Positions 8,689 through 17,999 of a stretch of DNA of 64,000 nt are shown here, one piece after another. The notes beneath the pieces were generated by a model that saw only the letters and a program-made list of their open reading frames with translations, did not search any database and was not told where the DNA came from. Numbering within the stretch: the first letter of the stretch is position 1; each line of letters starts with the position of its first letter. The translations under genes were made by a program, and so were the position numbers. The stretch covers positions 84,957-148,956 of the forward strand of contig DASPQJ010000018.1 of assembly GCA_035625025.1 (NCBI GenBank), given 5' to 3'. Origin of the DNA: Bog-793 sp035625025. Lineage in GTDB: Bacteria > Actinomycetota > Acidimicrobiia > Acidimicrobiales > Bog-793.

Positions 8689-9621
8689 ATGGCAACGCGC
8701 ACTCGCTATCCCGCCGACCGCGGACTCACCGCTCACATGCTCTTGACAGTGTTCCTCCTCGGACTTCTCTACGCCGTCTTCATCACCGCGCTCGTGCTCG
8801 CGAAAATCAACCTCGGTGTCATCCTCGTCATCGGGCTCGGGATCCTCTTCGTCCAGTACTACTTCTCCGACAAGATCGCCCTTTACTCGATGGGCGGGAA
8901 GATCGTGAGCCGGGAGCAGCAGCCCCAGCTCCACGCCGTCGTCGATCGGCTTGTCGCGATGGCGGACATGCCCAAGCCCCTCGTCGCGATCGCGCTGAGC
9001 GATATCCCGAACGCCTTCGCGACCGGGCGCAACCAGAAACACGCCGTCGTCTGCGTGACGACGGGGCTGTTGCGCCGGCTGAACGAACCCGAGGTCGAAG
9101 CGGTGCTCGCCCACGAACTGTCCCACGTCGCCCACCGCGACGTCGCCGTGATGACGATTGCGAGCTTCCTCGGCATCCTCGCTGGGCTCATGACCCGGAT
9201 GTTCATGTTCATGGGTTTCTTCGGCGGCGGGGGCAACCGGGGAAGGGGCGGCAACGCCGCCGGTCAGGCCGCGCTCTTCGAGCTCGGGATGATCCTCGTC
9301 TCGGCGATCTTTTACGCGATCAGCTTCGTGCTCATCCGGGCACTTTCGCGCTATCGCGAGCTCGCGGCAGACCGCAGCGGCGCGATCCTCATCGGCCAGC
9401 CGGCGCTCCTCGCCCAAGCGCTCGTCAAGGTGAGCGGGGAAATGTCCCGCATCCCGTCACGCGATTTGCGTTCGGCGGAGCATTTCAACGCCTTCTACTT
9501 CGCCCCGGCGCTCGCCCCCGGCATGAGCCTGTCCTCACTTTTCTCGACCCACCCGCCGCTGCAGAAGCGCCTCGACCAGCTCGCCAAGCTCGACGCCGCA
9601 CTGCGCCGGAACCCCGCCTGA
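8689..9621 (+). CDS. htpX: HtpX-like M48 membrane zinc metalloprotease
   Basis: 310 residues with two N-terminal transmembrane helices, the HELSH zinc motif near residue 144, two further hydrophobic segments after it, and the third zinc ligand in ELAADRSGA. This is the full HtpX architecture. The enzyme degrades misfolded membrane proteins. It begins seven nt after pspAA and is followed 21 nt later by pspAB, so membrane protein turnover is co-expressed with the PspA response here. Confidence 0.92.
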   Translation: MATRTRYPADRGLTAHMLLTVFLLGLLYAVFITALVLAKINLGVILVIGLGILFVQYYFSDKIALYSMGGKIVSREQQPQLHAVVDRLVAMADMPKPLVAIALSDIPNAFATGRNQKHAVVCVTTGLLRRLNEPEVEAVLAHELSHVAHRDVAVMTIASFLGILAGLMTRMFMFMGFFGGGGNRGRGGNAAGQAALFELGMILVSAIFYAISFVLIRALSRYRELAADRSGAILIGQPALLAQALVKVSGEMSRIPSRDLRSAEHFNAFYFAPALAPGMSLSSLFSTHPPLQKRLDQLAKLDAALRRNPA

Positions 9622-9642
9622 GAGACCCCGCCGAGCCGAGCC

Positions 9643-10233
9643 GTGGGATTCCTCGACGCCCTGCTCGGCAGGACCAAACCGGCCCAGGCCGACCTCGACA
9701 AGCTCTTCGGGCTGCCCGGTGCGCAGATCACCCTCGAAGCCACCGAGGCGATCCAGCCGACCGGACAGGCCGGTGTTTGTTTCAAGCCCGCCGAGGGGCA
9801 GGCCTTCGCCTCCACGGAAAGCGAGCTCACGGCGCTCTTGAACCTCGGTGACGACGCCGGGGCCAAGGTGGCCGAGAAGTCCGACCAGTACGGCTACCGC
9901 TGGGTCGTCGTCGAGGCGGACGACTTCCAAACCCTCGTCACCCGGGTCCACGTGACAAACACGACCCTTCAGGAGAACGGCTACGGACCGCAGCTGCTCT
10001 GCTCGGTCTTCGGCTTCTCCCCCAAGCCGCCGACGGGCGCGACCCGCCCCCAAGCGACCGTTTACCTCATCTACCTCTACAAGCGCGGGACCTTCTACCC
10101 CTTCGTGCCGACGGGTGGCGAGAAGCGGGACAACGAAGTCGAACTCCGCCTGAAAAACGAGCTCGCCGAGGATCTCTCCATCGAGCCGGATCTCGACCGC
10201 TGGTTCCCGATCTGGGGCCTCCCCGTCCGGTGA
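9643..10233 (+). CDS. pspAB: PspA-associated protein PspAB
   Basis: 196 residues with no membrane segment, starting VGFLDALLGRTKPAQADLDKLFGLP, a stretch typical of PspAB, and containing SDQYGYRWVVVE and a C-terminal LDRWFPIWGLPVR. The family occurs in actinobacterial Psp clusters beside PspA, PspAA and HtpX; its molecular role is unknown to me. The start is GTG. It closes the operon; xth converges from the other side 39 nt away, and a weak GACGG/CCGTC hairpin lies between. Confidence 0.82.
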   Translation: MGFLDALLGRTKPAQADLDKLFGLPGAQITLEATEAIQPTGQAGVCFKPAEGQAFASTESELTALLNLGDDAGAKVAEKSDQYGYRWVVVEADDFQTLVTRVHVTNTTLQENGYGPQLLCSVFGFSPKPPTGATRPQATVYLIYLYKRGTFYPFVPTGGEKRDNEVELRLKNELAEDLSIEPDLDRWFPIWGLPVR

Positions 10234-10272
10234 CGGGACACGTCCGTCGACCGACAATCCGGCAGACCGTTC

Positions 10273-11064
10273 CTACGGCGTCAGGTCGACGATGACAGGC
10301 GCGTGGTCCGACGGCTGTCGTTCGCTCCCCTGGCCTTTACGCGCCTCGCGGTCGATGAAAGCGGCGCGGACGCGGGCGGCGAGCGACGCCGAGCCGAGCA
10401 CGAGATCGATCCGCATGCCCTCGCCCTTGTGGAAGGCACCGCCCCGGTAGTCCCACCACGAAAAGAGCCCGGCGACGTCGGGGTTGAGGCGGCGAACGAC
10501 GTCCTCGAGGCCGAAGTCCATGACCTGGCGCAGCGCGTCGCGCTCCGGCTCTGTCACGTGGGTCAGGCCCGTGAACTGCGTGATATCCCAGACGTCGCGG
10601 TCTTCGGGTGCGACGTTGAAATCGCCGCCGACGGCGACGGCGTCGCCGGGGTCGCACGTCATGTCGAGTTCCCGGCGCAGGTTGGCGAGCCACTCGAGCT
10701 TGGCGGCGTAGAACTCCGAACCGACGGCCCGGCCATTCGGAACATAGACCGAATACACCCGCACGCCGCCGCAATCGGCCGACAGAATCCGGCGCTCCTG
10801 CGAGATCTCCGACGACCCCGCCACAAACCCGGCCCGGACCCCGGCGAGCCCGACGCGGGAGACGATCGCGACGCCGTTCCACCGGCCGTCGCCGTGGTGG
10901 GCGGACTCGTAGCCGAGCCGCGAGAACACCTCCGTGGGGAAAGCCTCGTCGGTGCACTTCGTCTCCTGGAGCAATAGGAGGTCGGGCGCGTGGGCGTCGA
11001 TCCACTCCTCGACGCGGGGCAACCGCGCCTTCAGGGAATTCACGTTCCACGTGACGAGGCGCAT
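10273..11064 (-). CDS. xth: Exodeoxyribonuclease III
   Basis: 263 residues of the EEP nuclease fold. MRLVTWNVNSLKAR at the start carries the Asn metal ligand and LLLQETKC the Glu ligand. The catalytic Tyr is in YVPNGR, the Asp-Asn pair in GDFNVAPEDRD and the final Asp-His in SDHAPV. The enzyme cuts at abasic sites and degrades 3' ends in base-excision repair. It lies eight nt after fabZ on the same strand, so it is the last gene of a three-gene operon (RNase-like protein, fabZ, xth). Confidence 0.92.
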   Translation of the reverse strand: MRLVTWNVNSLKARLPRVEEWIDAHAPDLLLLQETKCTDEAFPTEVFSRLGYESAHHGDGRWNGVAIVSRVGLAGVRAGFVAGSSEISQERRILSADCGGVRVYSVYVPNGRAVGSEFYAAKLEWLANLRRELDMTCDPGDAVAVGGDFNVAPEDRDVWDITQFTGLTHVTEPERDALRQVMDFGLEDVVRRLNPDVAGLFSWWDYRGGAFHKGEGMRIDLVLGSASLAARVRAAFIDREARKGQGSERQPSDHAPVIVDLTP

Positions 11065-11072
11065 CGCGGGCC

Positions 11073-11495
11073 TCAGTTCGCGGCGAGAACGAAGAACAAC
11101 CCCGTCTCACAGGCGAGCTGACCCTCGACCGAGGCGACGCCGCGTCCGGTGCCGGCCCGCGCCGAGAGCCGCCCGAGCGTCACCTCAAGGTCGAGCACGT
11201 CACCGGGCACGACCTGGCGACGGAAGCGAGCCTTGTCGATCCCGCCGAATAAGGGCAGCTTGCCGGCGAACCGCGGATCGGCGAGAACCGCGGCCGCGCC
11301 GAGCTGGGCGAGCGACTCGACCATCAGCACGCCGGGCACGGTCGGACGACCAGGAAAATGTCCGGCGAAGAAGGCCTCGTCTCCGCTGAGGACCCAACGT
11401 CCCTTGGCGTGCTCGCCCGGGACGAGCTCGTCGATCGCCGAAACGAGAAGGAACGGCACGCGCTGCGGAATCAGGTCCTCGACGCGCCAGCTCAT
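11073..11495 (-). CDS. fabZ: 3-hydroxyacyl-ACP dehydratase, FabZ-like hot-dog protein
   Basis: 140 residues. The motif PQRVPFLLVSAI matches the FabZ start, HFPGRPTVPG gives the catalytic His, and MVESLAQ gives the catalytic Glu on the central helix. FabZ dehydrates 3-hydroxyacyl-ACP in fatty-acid synthesis. The first strand reads LVSAIDEL where FabZ usually has LVDRV, so a related hot-dog dehydratase is possible. The ATG overlaps the upstream gene's stop by four bases (ATGA). Other fatty-acid synthesis genes are not nearby. Confidence 0.8.
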   Translation of the reverse strand: MSWRVEDLIPQRVPFLLVSAIDELVPGEHAKGRWVLSGDEAFFAGHFPGRPTVPGVLMVESLAQLGAAAVLADPRFAGKLPLFGGIDKARFRRQVVPGDVLDLEVTLGRLSARAGTGRGVASVEGQLACETGLFFVLAAN

Positions 11496-12766
11496 GCCCG
11501 ACGCGCTCCCTTCGCGGCGCGGGGCCGCGCCGACAGGTCGGCGTCGGGCGAGCTTTTCCCGGTGCGGTCGGCGACGCGTCCCGCCGACCCGGATGCGGCC
11601 CTCCCCGGCGTCGACGGGTTGGCGAGGCGTCCCATCGCCCGCGGCGAGCGCCGCGGAGCCGCGGTCTTCCCGGCGACTGCGGCCGGCGCCGTCTTCGGCG
11701 CCGCCCGCAGTTGGGCTCTTGTCGCGGGCCGGCCGGACGGCACGCCCCGGCCCCCAGGACGCCGCGCTGCCAGCCGGTGGGGAGTCGAAGACTTGGCGAC
11801 CTTCGGCGTCGGGGCCCTGGCCGCGGGGCGCCGCCGCGTGCCCCCCGCCGGCGCGGCGGAAGTCGCCGGTCCGGCCTTCGCCATCTTCACGACCGCGGCA
11901 ACGGTCTCCTCGCTCGGACGTCCCGACACGACTCCCGCCCCGGGGAGCGCGAGCTCGACACCACGTCGGTACGGGTCGAGGGCGGTGACGACGAACCGCC
12001 GCGTTTCGTCCTTTTTCAGCACCGTCCGCGCGCTACGCGGCGCCGGGTCGCCGAGCCCCGACAGCGGCACGTAGGCGCGCAGCTCACCGGTGCGCACGAC
12101 GGCACCGTGCGAAGAGAAGGACTCCACCGCCGCCTCGATCTCGCTGCCGAGGGGGTGGTCGGCGATGAAGGCGATGAACGTCATCGGATCGTTCACGGCG
12201 CGGGGCGCGGCCGTCCTGCTCGCCGCCAGTGCCTTGGCCCCGACCCGGGGAGCCGCCGCCGTGACCTCTTTCGTCGCCACGGCGATCGCCTTTTCGACCT
12301 TCTTCTTCGCCCGGGAGGCCTCGCGCACGGCGACCCGGCTGCGGGGGCCGCGCACCGGATTGCGGGCGACGAAGATCCAGCCCACCCCGGGAACCTTCCG
12401 CGCGCCGAGCAGACGGCCGTTGGCGAAAAGCCACGGGTGCTCGCCGTGGAACTCCTGGAACGAGTCGTTCGAGACGACGACGCCGCCCACCTTCTCGGCG
12501 ATCCGCAGCAGGAAGGCGTCACCCCGGCCGACGGCGCCTGCGGGCGGCGAGACGAGTTCGCCGCCCGCCACCAGCTCCTCGAAGCGCGGGCGTTCGGACG
12601 GTTCGATGCGGTGCGTGAACGAAGCGTCGACGACGACGATCACCTCCGCCTCGTCGAGTTCGCGCCGCAACTCGGCGACCGCCTCCTCGAGCTGGACGAG
12701 GCTCGGCGTCGTGCGCCCCTCGGTCGCGAGGTTCGAGCCGTCGACGACGATGTGCCGGGAGCTCAC
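11492..12766 (-). CDS. Zc3h12a-like (NYN/PIN) ribonuclease with histone-like basic tail
   Basis: 424 residues from GTG 12766 (the frame is open further upstream, but the conserved part starts SSRHIVVDGSNLATEGR). Residues 1-140 are a PIN-like RNase domain with acidic residues in VDGSN, VVDASF, GRGDAF and SNDSF, which would bind metal. A central segment of about 110 residues (MTFIAFIADHPLGSEIEAAVES, later YRRGVELALPG) looks like a small beta domain. The final 130 residues are rich in Ala, Pro, Arg and Lys (many AAP/RRP blocks), like histone-H1-type tails, and may bind nucleic acid. It overlaps fabZ by four bases. RNA target unknown. Confidence 0.75.
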   Translation of the reverse strand: MSSRHIVVDGSNLATEGRTTPSLVQLEEAVAELRRELDEAEVIVVVDASFTHRIEPSERPRFEELVAGGELVSPPAGAVGRGDAFLLRIAEKVGGVVVSNDSFQEFHGEHPWLFANGRLLGARKVPGVGWIFVARNPVRGPRSRVAVREASRAKKKVEKAIAVATKEVTAAAPRVGAKALAASRTAAPRAVNDPMTFIAFIADHPLGSEIEAAVESFSSHGAVVRTGELRAYVPLSGLGDPAPRSARTVLKKDETRRFVVTALDPYRRGVELALPGAGVVSGRPSEETVAAVVKMAKAGPATSAAPAGGTRRRPAARAPTPKVAKSSTPHRLAARRPGGRGVPSGRPATRAQLRAAPKTAPAAVAGKTAAPRRSPRAMGRLANPSTPGRAASGSAGRVADRTGKSSPDADLSARPRAAKGARRA

Positions 12767-12839
12767 ACCGCCAGTCAACCACGACACGACGCCGCGGGTG
12801 CGCGACCCGGGGACCGGACCACGAGGGCCCGGCCGACCC

Positions 12840-15800
12840 TCAGGTTGCGTCCACCGGTCGACCGACGGCCTCGTCGAGGAGCGCCGCGAGTTCGAACTCA
12901 TGGACGGCGTGCGACCCCGTCGCAGGACTGCCCGACGGCGGCCGGCAGACGTGACGCAGCTGGTAACGGTCGCGAAACAGCCGGTGCATCCGCTCATGGA
13001 CGAGGTTCCACGCGCCCATGTTCGCCGGCTCGTCCTGCAACCAGACGAGTTCTGCCGCAGCTGGATAGCGATCGAGCACGTCGACGAGCTGCGCCTCCGG
13101 CCAGGGGTAGAGCTGCTCGAGGCGGACGACGGCACTGAGGGGATCCGCGGCCCCGGCGGCCGTGAGGGCGTCGCGCCGGGCGATGGCGTCGCGGGCGATC
13201 GCGCCCGAACAGCAGATGACCCGCCGGACCATGTGCGGCTCGAGTCGGGCCGACCGCGCCGGGTCGTCGAGCACCTCAAAAAAGCCGCCCGAGGCCAGTG
13301 CCGCGATCGGCGAGCGCGAGAAGCGCGCCCGCAACAGCGACTTCGGCGTCATCACGACGAGCGGCCGGCGAACAGGGCGTCTCACCTGGGCCCGCAACAG
13401 GTGGAAGTACTGTGCCGCGGTCGTCGGCTGGGCGACCGTGATGTTCGAGCCGGCGGCGAGCGTCAAGAACCGCTCGAGACGGGCCGAGGAGTGCTCGGGT
13501 CCCTGGCCCTCGTAGCCGTGGGGCAGCAGGAGCACGAGGCCGGAAGCCTGGCCCCACTTCTCCTCGGCCGCGACGATGAAGTTGTCGATGACGACCTGTG
13601 CCCCGTTGGCGAAGTCTCCGAACTGCGCTTCCCACGCGACGAGCGCATCGGTCGCCTCGACCGAGTAGCCGTACTCGAAGCCGAGTACCGCGTACTCCGA
13701 CAGCAAGGAGTCCCGGATGTAAAAGCTCCCGATCCCGGCGCTGCCCGCGAGCGGCGGGTTACCGCCGACGGATTCGCCGAGCCCGTCGAGCGGCGTGAAC
13801 TCGGCGCCAGTCTCGTAGTCGACGAGGACCGCGTGGCGCTGGGAGAACGTGCCCCGCCGCGTGTCCTGTCCCGTCATGCGGACCTCGGTCCCCTCGAGAA
13901 GCAGGGTGGCGAGAGCGAGCGTCTCTCCGAGACTCCAGTCGACCTCCCCGGAGGCAAAGAGCTCGGCCCGCTGGGCGAGTTGGCGGGCGAGCTTGGGGTG
14001 GACGGCGAAACCCGCCGGCATCACACCGAGCCGTCGCACGACCGAGCCGAGGACCGCGGTTCTCACGCCGGTCGGGAGCGCGAGCCGACCGACCTTCGGC
14101 GGCACGCGGTCGGGAAGCCGGTCGATCCGTGGCGGCGCCGACGCGCGGGTTTCGTCGAGCGCCGCGTGCAGCCGAGCGTCGAAGTCCGCGACGACCTGGT
14201 CGGCCTCAGCGTCGCTGATGTCGCCGCGGGCGAGGAGTGCCTCGGTGTACAGGGTTCGCACCGAGTGGTGCGCGTCGATCTTTTTGTACATGAGCGGCTG
14301 GGTGTAACTCGGGTCGTCGCCCTCGTTGTGACCGTGCCGCCGGTAGCAGACGAGGTCCACGACGACGTCTTTGTGGAACGTCTGGCGGTACTCGAAGGCG
14401 AGCCGCGCGACGCGCACGCACGCTTCGGGGTCGTCCCCGTTCACGTGGAAGATCGGCGACTGGACCATCTTGGCGACGTCGGTCGGGTAGACCGACGATC
14501 GCGCCTCGGTCGGCGGGGTCGTGAAACCGAGCTGGTTGTTGATGACGAGGTGGACCGTCCCGCCGGTGCGGTAGCCCTTCAGCATCGACAGGTTGAGCGT
14601 CTCGGCGACAACCCCCTGTCCGGCGAAGGCGGCGTCCCCGTGGACGAGAAGCGGCAAGACCAGGAAGGCCCGCGGATTGGGCTGGCGGTCCTGTTTCGCG
14701 CGCACGATCCCCTCGACGACGGGGTCGACGGCCTCGAGATGCGAAGGGTTCGACGCGAGCGTCACGCGCAGCGACGTGCCGTCGCGGCCACGCCATTTCC
14801 CGACGGCTCCCTGGTGGTACTTGACGTCGCCCGACCCCTGCACGGTCTCAGGATCGAGGTTCCCCTCGAACTCGCTGAAGATCTCCTCGTAGGACTTGCC
14901 GACGATGTTGGCGAGGACGTTCAGGCGGCCCCGATGCGCCATGCCCACCACGACCTCCGAGATCCCGGCGCGGGCCGCGGCGTCGAGCACGGCGTCGAGG
15001 AACGGGATCGTCGACTCGGCACCCTCCAGCCCGAAGCGCTTCTGTCCGACGTAGCGCAGATGGAGAAACGCCTCGAAGGCCTCGGCCGCGTTCAGTCGGC
15101 CGAGGATATGCCGCTTCTCCTCGGGCGGAAGCACCTTGGAGGCGCCCTCGACGTGGTGCTGGATCCAGAGCTTCTCCTCGGGACTCTGGATGTGCATGTA
15201 CTCCACCCCGACCGAACCGCAATAGGCGTCACGAAGGATCTCGAGGATCTCGGAAAGCCTGAGGACCTCGCCTCCCGGCAGGCCGAACGTGTGGAACCCC
15301 CGGTCGAGATCGTCCGGATCGAGCCCGTACTGCGCCGGATCGAGGTCGGAACGCAGTTCCCGCGGTTCGGCTTCGAGGGGGTCGAGCTGCGCGATTAGGT
15401 GGCCGCGCACGCGGTACATGTTGATGAGCGACCGCACCATCAGCTCCTTCTCCAGCTGGTGGCCGTCGTCACCGGCCGCCGGATGCCCCTTCGGCCAGAC
15501 GACCGGCGTCGCCTCCACTCCGAGCGCAGAGAAGACCTCGTCGAAAAACCCGTGCCCGCCGACGAGGAGCTCATGGACGCGCCTTAAGAAAAGACCAGAC
15601 TCCGACCCCTGGATGATCCGGTGGTCGTAGGTCGACGTCAGCGTCACGACCTTGCCGACGCCGAGCGTGCGCAGCGTCTCTGGTGCCGTCGCCTGGAACT
15701 CGACCGGGTAGGCGAGCGCGCCGACACCGACGATCGCGCCTTGGCCCTGCATCAGGCGCGGCATCGACTGGGTTGTGCCGAGCGTTCCGGGGTTCGTGAG

Positions 15801-16643
15801 CGTGACGGTCGCGCCGGCGAGGTCCCCAACGGCGAGCTGCGCGGACCGTGCCTTGGCGACGAGCGCCTCGTAGGCGGCGAGGAAGCCAGCGAAACCCAGA
15901 ACGTCCGCTTCTTTCACCACGGGGACAACGAGCGCCCGCGACCCATCGGGTCGCTCGAGGTCGACGGCGAGACCGAGACCGACGTGGGCGTGGCGGAGGA
16001 CCCCGGGCGTGCCCATCCCGTCAGCGTTCTCGACGAAGGTCGCGTTCATCGCCGGGACCTCGCCGAGGGCGCGCACGACCGCCCACCCGATGAGGTGGGT
16101 GAAGCTCACCTTGGGGCCCGCCGTCTCCCGCAGTCTTTCATTGACGAGCGAGCGGTTGGCCTCCAGCACCCCCGCCGGAATGAGGCGCACGCTCGTCGCC
16201 GTCGGCACCGTGAGGCTCGCGACCATGTTCTCGGCGATCCGTCCCCGCACACCCCGCAAGAGCGTGACGGTTCCCTCGGGCGGCGCGCCCCCGTCGGGAC
16301 CCGCTCCGGGTACCTCGGATGGACCGCGTGGCGGCGTCGCCAGGGTCGGACGCGACTCCGCAACGGTCGCCGCGCTCCTCCCGGGATAAGTGGTGTCGAT
16401 CGTCGCGCGGGCTACGGCCCCGGGCAGGCTGCGGCCTCGGCTGGCCGGCGGACCCGGCGGGACGCGGCCGCGGTACTCGGCGAAGAAATCGCGCCAGGTG
16501 TCGCCCACCGAGAGCGGATTCGACCGGTACGCCTGATACATCTCCTCGACGAGCCAGGCATTTACGCCGAGCGAATCGGAGTGCACCCGGTCACCGTCCG
16601 CGCCGACGGGACCTCGTTCGGTCTCAACGGTCACCGCAATCAT
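12840..16643 (-). CDS. kgd: Multifunctional 2-oxoglutarate dehydrogenase/decarboxylase (E2 core fused to E1)
   Basis: 1267 residues in the actinobacterial Kgd/OdhA order. The N-terminal helix (VNAWLVEEMYQAYRSNP) is followed by a Pro/Ala linker and an E2-type acyltransferase core (about 110-360, with DHRIIQG near residue 340). Then comes the thiamine-diphosphate E1 domain with GMAHRGRLN (about 570) and the remaining E1 core to the end. There is no lipoyl or peripheral-subunit-binding domain, so lipoyl groups must come from another E2; the E2 gene at 55175-56521 is the obvious supplier. The enzyme converts 2-oxoglutarate to succinyl-CoA in the TCA cycle. The ATG at 16643 starts MIAVTVETER. Confidence 0.93.
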   Translation of the reverse strand: MIAVTVETERGPVGADGDRVHSDSLGVNAWLVEEMYQAYRSNPLSVGDTWRDFFAEYRGRVPPGPPASRGRSLPGAVARATIDTTYPGRSAATVAESRPTLATPPRGPSEVPGAGPDGGAPPEGTVTLLRGVRGRIAENMVASLTVPTATSVRLIPAGVLEANRSLVNERLRETAGPKVSFTHLIGWAVVRALGEVPAMNATFVENADGMGTPGVLRHAHVGLGLAVDLERPDGSRALVVPVVKEADVLGFAGFLAAYEALVAKARSAQLAVGDLAGATVTLTNPGTLGTTQSMPRLMQGQGAIVGVGALAYPVEFQATAPETLRTLGVGKVVTLTSTYDHRIIQGSESGLFLRRVHELLVGGHGFFDEVFSALGVEATPVVWPKGHPAAGDDGHQLEKELMVRSLINMYRVRGHLIAQLDPLEAEPRELRSDLDPAQYGLDPDDLDRGFHTFGLPGGEVLRLSEILEILRDAYCGSVGVEYMHIQSPEEKLWIQHHVEGASKVLPPEEKRHILGRLNAAEAFEAFLHLRYVGQKRFGLEGAESTIPFLDAVLDAAARAGISEVVVGMAHRGRLNVLANIVGKSYEEIFSEFEGNLDPETVQGSGDVKYHQGAVGKWRGRDGTSLRVTLASNPSHLEAVDPVVEGIVRAKQDRQPNPRAFLVLPLLVHGDAAFAGQGVVAETLNLSMLKGYRTGGTVHLVINNQLGFTTPPTEARSSVYPTDVAKMVQSPIFHVNGDDPEACVRVARLAFEYRQTFHKDVVVDLVCYRRHGHNEGDDPSYTQPLMYKKIDAHHSVRTLYTEALLARGDISDAEADQVVADFDARLHAALDETRASAPPRIDRLPDRVPPKVGRLALPTGVRTAVLGSVVRRLGVMPAGFAVHPKLARQLAQRAELFASGEVDWSLGETLALATLLLEGTEVRMTGQDTRRGTFSQRHAVLVDYETGAEFTPLDGLGESVGGNPPLAGSAGIGSFYIRDSLLSEYAVLGFEYGYSVEATDALVAWEAQFGDFANGAQVVIDNFIVAAEEKWGQASGLVLLLPHGYEGQGPEHSSARLERFLTLAAGSNITVAQPTTAAQYFHLLRAQVRRPVRRPLVVMTPKSLLRARFSRSPIAALASGGFFEVLDDPARSARLEPHMVRRVICCSGAIARDAIARRDALTAAGAADPLSAVVRLEQLYPWPEAQLVDVLDRYPAAAELVWLQDEPANMGAWNLVHERMHRLFRDRYQLRHVCRPPSGSPATGSHAVHEFELAALLDEAVGRPVDAT

Positions 16644-17048
16644 GTTAACGATGGCGGGTTCGGCGAGGACTGTTCCTCACGTCACCTCGGAGCCGACTCC
16701 TCGGGCGCGCCATTCGGCACTTCTCGGGCGGATTCGCCGGCCAGCCGCGACTCCCGCGTCCGGGCGGCGCTCGCTCCGTCGACTTCTTGCGCCAGACGCC
16801 CGGAACGCGGCGAGGGAATCGTCACGGCCCGGGCGGGGATTCCGCGGTCCGAATCGGAGGCATTCCGGAGCGATCCGGGCCTCGGGCCTTGGGGTCGCCG
16901 GGGTGCCGGGATGGCGTCGACCCGCTGCCCGCCGAGCGGCGGCCGGGGAAGCGGTGCCGAGGCGACGACGTCGGGCTCGCGGTGGCGCGCTGCAGCGCCG
17001 AATCGCGTCCTGCGTCGCCAGTAGGCTCGCCGCGACAAGGACAACCGC
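16644..17048. other. Divergent promoter region between kgd and the epimerase gene
   Basis: 405 nt without a supported gene, separating two divergently transcribed units. On the plus side a TAGGCT -10-like box (17022-17027) lies 21 nt before the epimerase ATG, with AAGGAC between them as a ribosome site. I see no clear operator or structured leader for kgd. Confidence 0.4.
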
Positions 17049-17999
17049 ATGCGCATGCTCGTCAGCGGGTCAGGCGGCCTCATCGGACGCGCCCTCGTCG
17101 CCCGACTCGAGGCCGACGGCCACCTCGTCCACCGCGTCATCCGGGACGGCGCGATCCCGGGCGCGGCCGCGTTCGACCTCGCGACACGTCGCCTCGACCT
17201 CTCCGGACTGCCGGGAGGGAGCCTCGACCGGATCGACGCGGTCTTCCACCTCTCCGGTGAGCCCCTCACCCCGCGGCGCTGGAGCGAGGCGAAGCGCGAG
17301 CGGGTGCGCGCCAGCCGTGTCGTCACGACAGACCTTCTCGCCCGGGCGATCGCGGCCGCCGACACGCCGCCCGCGGTCTTCGTGTCCGCCTCCGCCGTCG
17401 GCTACTACGGGAGCCGGGGCGACGAGCTGCTCGACGAGACGAGCACCCCGGGATCCGGATTCCTCGCCGACCTGTGCCGCGCCTGGGAAGCGGCCGCCGC
17501 GCCGGCCCGGGACGCGGGAATACGCGTTGTGAACATCCGCACGGGAATCGTGCTCAGCCGGGCCAATCTTCTGATCGGCTTGCAGCTACCGCTCTTCCGC
17601 GCCGGGCTCGGGGCCCACCTCGGATCAGGTCGACAGTGGATGAGCTGGATCGCGCTCGACGACACGGTCGGGGCGATCATCCACGCCGCGTTGACCCCAG
17701 CGGTCGACGGCCCGTGCAACCTCACCGCGCCCCACCCGGCCCGCAACGCCGAGTTCACGGAGGCGTTCGCCCGCGCGGTCCACCGTCGATCCCGCCTCGG
17801 CGTCCCGGGTTTCGTTCTCGAAGCCGCAATGGGTCGCGAGGTCGTCGAGGACGTCATCCTGGCGAGCCAGCGCGCGCTGCCACGCAGGCTCACCGAGACG
17901 GGCTTCGACTTTTCCTTTTCCTGTCTCGACGACGCGTTCGCGGCCGCGTTGGCAAAGCGTCCCGGCACCTTCCAGGTCCCGGGGGACCCAAAGTCGTGA
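17049..17999 (+). CDS. TIGR01777-family NAD(P)-dependent epimerase/SDR39U1-like protein
   Basis: 316 residues of extended SDR fold. GSGGLIGRALVARL is the dinucleotide-binding loop near the N-terminus; FHLSGEPL and the SASAVGYYG...ETSTPGSGFLADLCRAWE stretch are signatures of the TIGR01777/SDR39U1 family, which ends in a DUF1731 segment (here ALPRRLTETGFDFSF). Substrate is unknown in the family. The stop overlaps the next gene's GTG by four bases, so it is co-translated with the flavoprotein that follows. Confidence 0.88.
   Translation: MRMLVSGSGGLIGRALVARLEADGHLVHRVIRDGAIPGAAAFDLATRRLDLSGLPGGSLDRIDAVFHLSGEPLTPRRWSEAKRERVRASRVVTTDLLARAIAAADTPPAVFVSASAVGYYGSRGDELLDETSTPGSGFLADLCRAWEAAAAPARDAGIRVVNIRTGIVLSRANLLIGLQLPLFRAGLGAHLGSGRQWMSWIALDDTVGAIIHAALTPAVDGPCNLTAPHPARNAEFTEAFARAVHRRSRLGVPGFVLEAAMGREVVEDVILASQRALPRRLTETGFDFSFSCLDDAFAAALAKRPGTFQVPGDPKS

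Noticed and set aside
12090..15398. A 1102-codon open frame on the plus strand
   Set aside because: It is antisense to kgd and the RNase gene; its translation is Arg/Glu/Asp rich with no conserved motif, as expected for the opposite strand of high-GC genes. The long plus frame at 866-3325 was rejected for the same reason.
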